Below, one piece after another: positions 1 to 6,109 of a stretch of DNA of 13,843 nt. Numbering within the stretch: the stretch's first letter is position 1; each line of letters begins with the position of its first letter. The DNA is from Chrysochromulina tobinii (Eukaryota > Haptophyta > Prymnesiales > Chrysochromulinaceae). The DNA lies in the NCBI GenBank assembly GCA_001275005.1, contig JWZX01002830.1, positions 1 to 13,843 of the forward strand, read 5' to 3'. Made by a program: the position numbers and the translations under genes. The notes under the pieces are model-generated. The model made no database searches and was not told where the DNA came from. It worked only from the letters and a program-made list of their open reading frames with translations.

Positions 1-157
1 CGGGGCAGCGCGCGCGGCGACAGGCCATGGCGCGCACCGGTGAGCTGCGCGACGGTCTCGGCCTCCTCGTAGCCCGCTTCCGGCGGCACCATCTTGTCGC
101 CCGGGGCGTGAGAGCCACCGCGGCCTCGGCCTCCTCGCGCGAGAAAAAGAGGCCCAT
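1..157 (-). CDS. 5' part of an unidentified minus-strand gene (runs off the left edge)
   Basis: The first ATG on the minus strand lies at 157-155 and opens with MGLFFSREEAEAAVALTP. After that the natural-looking frame switches: the continuation GDKMVPPEAGYEEAETVAQL lies one frame over and stays open to the window edge, while the original frame becomes arginine-rich. The switch falls at a G4 run at 103-106 on the plus strand; one extra base there would join the two halves. It could be a real frameshift, an assembly error in a homopolymer, or chance. I do not recognise the protein family. The start lies 17 bp from the end of a dispersed repeat, as the peptidase start does at 4320. Existence as a gene is inferred from composition only. 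Confidence 0.35.
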   Translation of the reverse strand, partial: MGLFFSREEAEAAVALTPRATRWCRRKRATRRPRPSRSSPVRAMACRRARCP

Positions 158-173
158 CGCACCGCCGCTTGTC

Positions 174-319
174 CGTGGCCTAAGTGTCCTGTGGTGTGCT
201 TCACTTCCGTGTGGTGGTTACAAAAAGTTGGGAAACCTCAGGGGGGGGCGTTGCCCCCCGGAGGGGGGGCGGCCCCCCCCGGAGGGGGGGGCCACTTAGG
301 CCACGTGTTTAGGGGCCAG
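174..319 (+). repeat. Dispersed repeat, copy 1, with 13-bp terminal inverted repeats
   Basis: The segment begins CGTGGCCTAAGTG (174-186), and the exact reverse complement CACTTAGGCCACG lies at 293-305. Between them are a conserved stretch (TTCACTTCCGTGTGGTGGTT, then a run of A and GGGAAACCTCAG) and a very GC-rich block of alternating G and C runs that could fold into strong hairpins (about 241-292). The tail reads CACGTGTTTAGGGGCCAG. The structure resembles a small non-autonomous transposable element, but no target-site duplication was found. It fills the gap between the divergent starts at 157 (minus) and 474 (plus). Confidence 0.75.
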
Positions 320-443
320 CCTGTGGGGTGCTTCACTTCCGTGTGGTGGTTACAAAAAGTTGGGAAACCTCAGGTGCCCCCCGGAGGGGGGGCGGCTCCC
401 CCCGGAGGGGGGGGCGCACTTAGGCCACGTGTTTAGGGGCCAG
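320..443 (+). repeat. Dispersed repeat, copy 2, direct tandem of copy 1
   Basis: It repeats copy 1 at an offset of 132 bp: the same CTTCACTTCCGTGTGGTGGT core, poly-A stretch and GGGAAACCTCAG, then a shorter GC hairpin block and the tail CACTTAGGCCACGTGTTT followed by AGGGGCCAG. The left terminal inverted repeat (GGCCTAAGTG) is missing, so this copy is truncated or was generated by tandem duplication of copy 1. It ends 30 bp before the first ATG assigned to the fucosyltransferase, so it may carry part of that promoter or 5' UTR. The tail contains a CACGTG hexamer. Confidence 0.75.
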
Positions 444-473
444 GGCCGGACCGACGTTTGTGGACTTCCAATT

Positions 474-2068
474 ATGGCGGCCTCTTCAATGCCGTCCTGG
501 CCGTCAACTCTGCTCACAATCAGCTTCGATGGCGATATCAACGAGCTTGGCCCTGGCTTTCAGCAGCTCGTGCCTGACTGGTCGATGTCGCAGCGCGTCG
601 ATGTCGCAGACGTCGAAACACATCTTGGCCCGCGACTAGGTGGCGCTCGTCCGGCTCGTGCTGTTCTCGGGTGGTGCAACAGCACGCATGGCATTGTGTA
701 CCTGGCGGGTGGGGGTCAATTCGAAGCCGATTATTATGTGCGTCACGCTCACTTGGGCAGCAGCCCCTGGCCAGAGGTACCTCATGGTCAGCGGAACCGC
801 ACCAACTTTTTGCACTTCGTCGAGGCGCCGGCACACTTTGAAGGGCCGCCGCTTGCGCACGGCTACCAAGGGTTTGTCGCCAACACACGCGAGGCTACGA
901 TTTGGAGGCCTTTGATCACCTTAGCTAACGTGCACGAGGCGGTGCGCGGACTGGCGTTCAATCCTTCACGCGACACAATCGGCATCTGGACTGACCACTG
1001 CTATCCACACACGCGGCGGGGGCTGATCAGCGAGCTCGTTGCGAGCAACATGCCCGTGCGCTCGTTCGGCAGGTGCCGCCACAACACAGGGCTACTCGGT
1101 ACACCATCGCAACACACGATGTACAGCCGACTGGAACGGCCGGAAGACGACTGCCGTAGCAATCGGATCATAGTGGCCATCGAGAACAACAATTGTGTCG
1201 ACTGGGTGTCCGGCAATCTGCTCGCGGCGCTCCGATGCGGCGCAATACCACTCCTCTATCAGATCAATGGCCTGCCCGACTATGCCTCGCTCTATGGTCC
1301 CTTTCCTCACATCAACGCCTCGCGGCTCGGATGGCAGCAGGAGGTTGAACAAGTGATGCGGAACGACTCCTATTATCACGAACTCCTTCACCGTTATAAG
1401 AAGCTGCAGCGCGCGGCCTCCGCCACCTCCGCCGCCATCTCAGCATCCGCTGGCGGCGCCACCACTCGCGCTCCATCGACGTTCATCGCGCATGGTGATA
1501 GCTCCTACCACTGTGCCTGGTACGACAAAGCGGTGCGTACGTCTTCTCAATGCCATCCAGTAATGACCTCTGATTGCCCCTAATGACCTCTGATTGCCTC
1601 CCTCATCAGATGGTGCGTACGTCTCGTCGCCGTGAAGTGAGCTGGACACGTTGTGTGTACTGCGACGGAGAGGTGTCGGCGAACGACCATGAGTGCTCCA
1701 AGGTGCATTCGGATGGGAACTGTGAGCCCGACCAGTACTTACACACCACCTGCCCACACCAGCTGCCGGGGTATGCCTCGTTCAGCGGTCGGGCCGCGGG
1801 CAGTCCGACCTTGCCTCTGCGGAGCAAGTGGCCTCTCGAGGCGACCCCTGCGCCCGACTCTCTCGGGAAGTGTGAGGGCGATTGCGATGATGACATGCAA
1901 TGCGCCGGCTCGCTTTTCTGCTTTCAGAGACTCAAAAATGAGAGGGTCCCTGGCTGTGACGACCTGGGTGATGTGAAGCCTGGGTGGGACTACTGCACTG
2001 ATGCGGTGCATGCAGTGGAGCAGCCGATTGAGCCATGGCGCAAATGCACCCACTGCGCGGAGTCGTGA
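474..2068 (+). CDS. GT10 alpha-fucosyltransferase-like protein with C-terminal Cys-rich domain
   Basis: Exons 474-1532 and 1610-2068 join in phase 0 to about 505 aa. GT10 enzymes transfer fucose from GDP-fucose to glycans, usually in the Golgi. Seen here: SFGRCRHN near residue 195 and the donor-site-like block AIENNNCVDWVSGNLLAALR (about 234-253) followed by CGAIPLL. In typical GT10 enzymes this block reads like FENS...DYVTEKL; here SGN stands where TEK is expected, so the usual Lys is absent and activity is uncertain. The C-terminus (about 437-480) holds a Cys-rich module, LGKCEGDCDDDMQCAGSLFC then FQR, VPGC and DYC, a type recurring in algal proteins. No signal or membrane segment is seen, so an upstream exon hidden by the repeats is possible; 474 is the first in-frame ATG after the repeat. 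It converges with the peptidase gene downstream. Confidence 0.75.
1533..1609 (+). other. 77-nt introner-like intron in the GT10 gene
   Basis: The intron begins GTGCGTACGTCT and ends CCTCCCTCATCAG; excision is phase 0. Its body contains TAATGACCTCTGATTGCC twice (with a one-base difference in spacing). The 13-mer GGTGCGTACGTCT occurs at the donor (1532-1544) and again just after the acceptor (1612-1624), exactly 80 bp apart. That looks like a target-site or tandem duplication in which the duplicated GT serves as the 5' splice site. If the original exon read GCG GTG CGT, the insertion left one extra codon (ATG). Confidence 0.75.
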
Positions 2069-2516
2069 TTCATGAAAGATCGCCGCCGCGTTGACGCGGA
2101 TTCGTGCCGCTCGGGTGTGAACGTTGAACAGGGAATGTTGAGGTGGTCCCCATGTTCGCGTTTACGCCGGCGCGCGATCCCGACGGCGCGCGCCGCGACC
2201 CGGACGCTTATGTGCGACCGTGTGCACTTCAATGTCAATTGACAGCTCTGTAGTCTGTTGTCCTCTTTTAACGACCTACCCAAACTGTGCTAACCTACCC
2301 TGCGTACCATTGAAGTATGATGGCCTTGTTGCGCATGGTTGATGATAAAAGGCCATGATGACATCTCGAATCTATGGTCGATGAGCGTATGAACACATGA
2401 CATTGTGTGGAACTACGGTAGAATCCAAACGGATCCCCCCCTCAGACACCTCCCCACCTCCAAGCACCGTCTGGTAAGTTCCATCGTCGGAGCACTTGCG
2501 CCCCTCACCAGAGCTC
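2069..2516. other. Intergenic region between convergent genes; no gene seen
   Basis: This stretch separates the 3' ends of the GT10 and peptidase genes and should hold both 3' UTRs. Open frames are short and have no recognisable content. A perfect 12-bp palindrome TGTCAATTGACA lies at 2233-2244. The left half is GC-rich; 2230-2430 is comparatively AT-rich. No CTGAT-type intron repeat is present. Confidence 0.6.
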
Positions 2517-4320
2517 TCAGCCCGTCACGGTCACGGAGCAGTCCCACGGTCCTTTCGTTTGTGGCGGCCGCGCCACCGGGTCTTCGGAGATGTTGAGAAA
2601 CCGATAGCTGGCTGTGGGCAGGCCCGTGGGCGTTGGAGTCAGTGTGACCTGCACGAGCGTGCCCGAGTCGCCGTTGTCGTACCCGACGCAGCTGATCGGG
2701 CGCTTGAAGTCATTCCCCACACAGACTAACGGCGCGGCGCTGTGGTAATTGTCCATGATGGAGGCGGCCGTCACCGTAAAATAGCCGCTGCCAGGTGCCC
2801 ACCCGCTGTCATCGAGGGTGGCATGGAAGGACGTGGAAGAAGAGCCTCCTTTGCGGCACTCGAGCTGCCGCATCGCGCCCGCCACAGCGCGCGCCACAGC
2901 GCGGTCGGTCCGCTCGACGGCGATGTAATAGATGGCGTCATCGGAGAGGAACGCCCTCGGGTCCGTATAGCTCCAAGTGGCACTCGTGGCGGTAAACTCG
3001 ATCTTGTCGTCGTAGCCCTCGATGCCCGTAGTGGGGAAAGAGTTGAAGCCCCTGTAGGCGTAGAGCGTGTACTGGTGCCCCGCGGTGAGCCCACTCACCT
3101 AATGAGGGAGACCATCAGCATGCCATCAGAGGCAATCAGCATGCAATGAGGGAGGCAATCAGCATGCAATGAGGGATCCTCCAGTGCCCAACGGCCACTC
3201 ACGTTCACACGTGCATGCATCGGTACTGGCTTCTGCCCTTCGCGCGGATCGGGCTCCAAGTCGCGGAGGACGTCGATGCGCACGGGGAGTTCCTTATTAG
3301 GGAGGCTCGCCTCAGTGCGCGCAAAACCGTGCACAGCGATCCCGTAGGTCACGTCCTGGTCGAAGCACGGGTAAGCGCAGCTACGGCTCGGGTCGGCCTC
3401 GAGACAATTACCTAATGAGGGAGATCATCAGCATGCAATCAGAGGCAATCAGCATGCGACCATACCATTCATCGAGGGAGCAATCAGCATGCAATCAGAG
3501 GCAATCAGCATGCAACCACACCATTCATCGAGGGAGCGTCTTCGAGGCTGCCAAAGGTGCGATAGTAGGTGACGAGCTCGCCTTCGTCCTCGTCGCTCAG
3601 GTGGGCTATCCAGTCGTCCTCATACACCGTCGGGTCGCTCAGGCTACGGTTCGACCCGATCCCAAGCACGGGCTCATGGTGGTTGAAGTGCCCTCCGCCC
3701 GGGCAGCTGCGCGCCCCGTACGGCGTGTTGCTCGCCCCTTTGAGCATCGGGACCCATACGAGGCCGACGCCGGTGACGAGGTGCGATTTCATCCACCGCT
3801 TGAACGCACTCGCCTGCGGCTTCGGCTGCGAGTAGTCCCACACGTCGCACCGCAGCCGGAGGCCCGAGCAGGTCTGCGCGTAGTTCTCGGGTCCGACCTC
3901 ACAGCCCAAGGGCGCGGTGCTGATGCACTCGGTGTCGTTTTTGCTCTGGCAGATGGTGCTGTTTGGGCCGTTGCCGTGGCCAAAGCACGGCGCCCCGATG
4001 TTCGCTTTGCGAACGAGGTCCTCCGACACCCAAGCGCCGTGAGTCATCATCAGCGTTTGCAGGGAGAACGCCCCACAAAAGCCGCCATTGTAGTTCCATT
4101 GCTGACGCGGGTGCTCCAAGTTGGCTCGGACAAACTTGGCTGGTGGCGGATTGCACACCGCCGGAGGGGCGCAAGTCGGGTTCGGGTTAGCTGCAAGGAT
4201 GAAGGCCCCGATCATCATAAATGTGGTGAGAGAGAATGAAGTCGAGCGTTGTGACGAGTTTGATAAGCAAACATCTCGTCTTTCCACAGCCCGCGGTAGC
4301 AGAAGTGCGTCCACAGCCAT
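2517..4320 (-). CDS. Secreted C39-like cysteine peptidase-like protein
   Basis: Exons in coding order are 4320-3522, 3411-3203 and 3098-2517, giving 529 aa with phases 1 and 0. A hydrophobic segment FSLTTFMMIGAFILAANP (about 29-46) suggests secretion; Met35 at 4218 is an alternative start giving a shorter signal peptide. The papain-like fold is suggested by NYNGGFCGAFSLQTLM (Cys82 as candidate nucleophile), GGGHFNHHEPVLGIGSN (His211/214/215) and YEDDWIAHLSDE as candidate acid region. Exon 2 supplies ECIST-type Cys context and DVTYGIAVHGF; exon 3 starts with a fibronectin-III-like strand pattern SGLTAGHQYTLYAYRGFN. These features match large secreted C39-like proteins of protists as I recall them; the catalytic assignment is inference. 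The start codon is 5 bp from dispersed repeat copy 3. Confidence 0.65.
3099..3202 (-). other. Peptidase intron 2, 104 nt, flanked by 8-bp direct repeat
   Basis: On the minus strand the donor is AAC|GTGAGTGG and the acceptor CTCATTAG|GTGAGTGG. The 8-mer GTGAGTGG is therefore present at both ends, and removing the intron restores N-V-S-G-L-T in frame. The body repeats GCATGCTGATTGCCTCCCTC-like units. Confidence 0.75.
3412..3521 (-). repeat. Peptidase intron 1 with a 56-bp tandem duplication that includes the exon edge
   Basis: Donor AATG|GTGTGG at 3521 and acceptor CTCATTAG at 3413-3412, phase 1, joining Asn-Gly-Asn-Cys. A 56-bp unit containing CCTCGATGAATGG, the GT donor and GCATGCTGATTGCCTCTGAT is present twice (plus-strand copies starting at 3451 and 3507). 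The second copy supplies a second donor-like AATG|GTATGG inside the intron. Reading through copy 1 hits a TGA at once, so only the outer donor is productive. Confidence 0.7.
4253..4316 (+). repeat. Left member of an imperfect direct repeat flanking repeat copy 3
   Basis: It begins GACGAG and includes AGCAAACATCTCGTC and CCACAGCCCGC, then AGCAGAAGTGC and CCACAG. The same order (GACGAGCAAACTTCTCGAC, CCACAGCCCGCAGAAGCAGA, GTGCAAGCACAG) recurs at 4452-4513 on the far side of repeat copy 3. It overlaps the first codons of the peptidase gene. Confidence 0.65.
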
Positions 4321-4325
4321 GGTAA

Positions 4326-4449
4326 TAAGTGTCCTGTGGGTGCTTCCGCTTCCGTGTTGTGGTTACAAAAAGTGTGGAAACCCTCAAAGGCGGCCCCCGC
4401 CCGGAGGGGGGGGCCACTTAGGCCACGTGTTGACGTGTTTAGGGGCCGG
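4326..4449 (+). repeat. Dispersed repeat, copy 3
   Basis: It carries the same order of blocks as copies 1 and 2: TAAGTGTCCTGTGG, GCTTCCGCTTCCGTGTTGTG, GTTACAAAAAGT, a GC-rich hairpin block, CACTTAGGCCACGTGTT and GTGTTTAGGGGCC. The terminal inverted repeat is reduced to TAAGTG/CACTTA (4326-4331 and 4415-4420), and a short duplication ACGTGTTG-ACGTGTTT sits in the tail. As with copies 1 and 2 it lies between divergent starts (4320 minus, 4732 plus). Confidence 0.75.
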
Positions 4450-4451
4450 GT

Positions 4452-4513
4452 GACGAGCAAACTTCTCGACATCCACAGCCCGCAGAAGCAGAAGTTACAG
4501 AAGTGCAAGCACA
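4452..4513 (+). repeat. Right member of the imperfect direct repeat flanking repeat copy 3
   Basis: This is the partner of 4253-4316, sharing GACGAG, CAAAC.TCTCG, CCACAGCCCGC, AGCAGAAG and GTGC..GCACAG-like blocks with small indels. The pair may be a very long target duplication, or an older tandem duplication into which the repeat inserted. Confidence 0.65.
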
Positions 4514-4731
4514 GGGATCAGCCCTCTTTGTCGTTTCTCGTTTGTCCTCTTCATGTCATGTTTCGGCAAAATGACTGGTTAATTTACAGAAGCTCCTCTC
4601 GTTTAGCGAAGGCCACCTTCCTGCGAATAGCAAAGCATCCATGTGCGGTTCTGTGTGCACCCGAGGCGCACATTTCGTCAAAATCCCTTGTGGTCCAAGT
4701 TTCGTCTGAATTTGTCTTCTGCCGTCGACGC

Positions 4732-5424
4732 ATGGATGCTGTCCTCATGAACGTCGACCTGGATGGCTCGGTCCAGCTGCGCCCTGCCAAGGGCAAGGAA
4801 AAGAGCGCGGCAAAGCTGACGGGCCTCGCCGCTGCCGCCATCACCCGCCGGAATCGCCTCCCGGTCATGCGCGAGCGCTCCGACGACTCATCATCGGAGG
4901 AGGAGCAGCAGCAGCAGGCTCGCCGCAGTCCGCTCGTTGTGGAGGTGGAGCAGCGCCGCGCCGCGGCGAGGGCCTCGCACCCTGAGTTGGTGCAGCGCCG
5001 CGCGAGGACGGCATACCGCTCCGTCATCGGCAACCGTCCGGTCAGCGTCATCGTCAAGAAGCCGCTGCCTCACCCTGCTATGAGGACCACCTCCGCTGGG
5101 TCGCAAGAGGAGCCGCAGGGGCTGCATCGCGCCGCCGTGCGGCGCGCCTCGGACGAGGCGTTCGATGCGTATGCGGCGGGCACTTTGGCGATTGCGCCGT
5201 CCGGTTTGCCACTGCGCCGAACTCGAAGCGATATGAGTGCCGAGACGACTATCGAAGATCGAAAGCCGAGCGCCACCTCCTCGTACCCTGTGTCCCATCT
5301 CGAGGCGGCCGCGGTGGCGCCCTGTGCCGCCGCAACGGCTCCTCCGATCCCAGTGCTGCTGCGCCCGCTGCCCTTGACGCGCTCGGGCTGCTCAAGCCTC
5401 ACAGAATTCCTCACGATCGAGTGA
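4732..5424 (+). CDS. Unidentified basic, disordered protein with RRxS-type sites
   Basis: I do not recognise this protein. It is single-exon, 230 aa, starting MDAVLMNVDLDGSVQLRP. The frame is open further upstream to 4336, but that part is dispersed repeat and low-quality sequence, so 4732 is preferred. It is rich in Arg, Ala, Ser and Glu, with an acidic/Gln patch DDSSSEEEQQQQ around residue 60, and it lacks hydrophobic segments. Two basic-phosphosite-like motifs stand out: VRRASDEAFDAY and LRRTRSDMS, the former matching the general RRxS pattern of basophilic kinases. The C-terminus ends LTEFLTIE. Codon use is GC-rich like its neighbours. A regulatory or scaffold role is only a guess. It is divergent from the peptidase gene and converges with the helicase. 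Confidence 0.6.
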   Translation: MDAVLMNVDLDGSVQLRPAKGKEKSAAKLTGLAAAAITRRNRLPVMRERSDDSSSEEEQQQQARRSPLVVEVEQRRAAARASHPELVQRRARTAYRSVIGNRPVSVIVKKPLPHPAMRTTSAGSQEEPQGLHRAAVRRASDEAFDAYAAGTLAIAPSGLPLRRTRSDMSAETTIEDRKPSATSSYPVSHLEAAAVAPCAAATAPPIPVLLRPLPLTRSGCSSLTEFLTIE

Positions 5425-6109
5425 GGTGCATGCATTCGGCTGAGTAGGGCGGACGGCGGCGGACGAAATTGGACGCAACGGAAACGAAACTGGACGACCG
5501 GAGGAGAGCCCCGGGGGCCGAGTGACGATAACTACGTGACGGTAGACGGAGACCGTCGTCATACACCGATCAGAGCATGAATGTGCACGCCAGCGGCATG
5601 ATTGCATCGCTGGTGTTCTCGCGCGCATGTAGGGCGCCAGTTGCGCCACCGGAGCGTACTAAAAAAGTATTAGTACTGAACAGTGGGTCAAGGTCATGAC
5701 TAATGTATTACAGTCAGTGCTCTATTTTTGGTACTGTTACTCTAGCATGTCTGGATGGAGCAACTGCGCGGTAAAACAGCAAACCGGGTCGGGGCGACGC
5801 GCGCCCCAATTGGCGCGCCCCCCCGCGGCGCGGCGCGCGGTGTAGTAGTACCGTACACCCGGCGGCGGATGCGCGGATCACGCTTTCGCTTAGGCACGCG
5901 AGCAGCGCGCGGAGCCGGGACGAGATCCGATCGCGTTCCCGCGCGCCGCGGCCGCGGACACGTATCTTCTCGCCGGCTATGAGCTAACGGTAAGAAACAT
6001 TCCGACGATACACCGCGCGTGCGGGACGCGGCGATCTCGGTCCGGGCCGACGAGAGCAGTTACGAACAGTACGCTCGCGTCAACGTTGAAGACCGTACTA
6101 CGTACACAA
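5425..6109. other. Intergenic region between convergent genes; AT-rich centre
   Basis: This holds the 3' flanks of the 4732-5424 gene and the helicase. At 5650-5760 the sequence becomes unusually AT-rich for this window. A perfect 6-bp stem GTACTA / TAGTAC around an A-rich loop lies near 5657-5677. From 5790 to 5980 it is GC-rich and palindromic (GCGCGC runs); the open frame there (5755-5982) is arginine-rich and unlikely to be coding. The motif ACGAAA(T/C)TGGACG occurs twice near 5464-5495. No RNA gene was recognised. Confidence 0.5.

Noticed and set aside
3415-4239. Long plus-strand open frame of 274 codons
   Set aside because: It is antisense to peptidase exon 1 and its intron, begins inside intron repeats, and has Arg/Val/Ala-rich composition typical of a shadow frame in GC-rich DNA.
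4336-4731. N-terminal extension of the disordered protein
   Set aside because: It would translate the dispersed repeat and its duplicated flank; natural composition starts at 4732.
5755-5982. 75-codon plus-strand open frame
   Set aside because: Arg/Gly-rich translation of GCGCGC-type sequence, with no start context or similarity.
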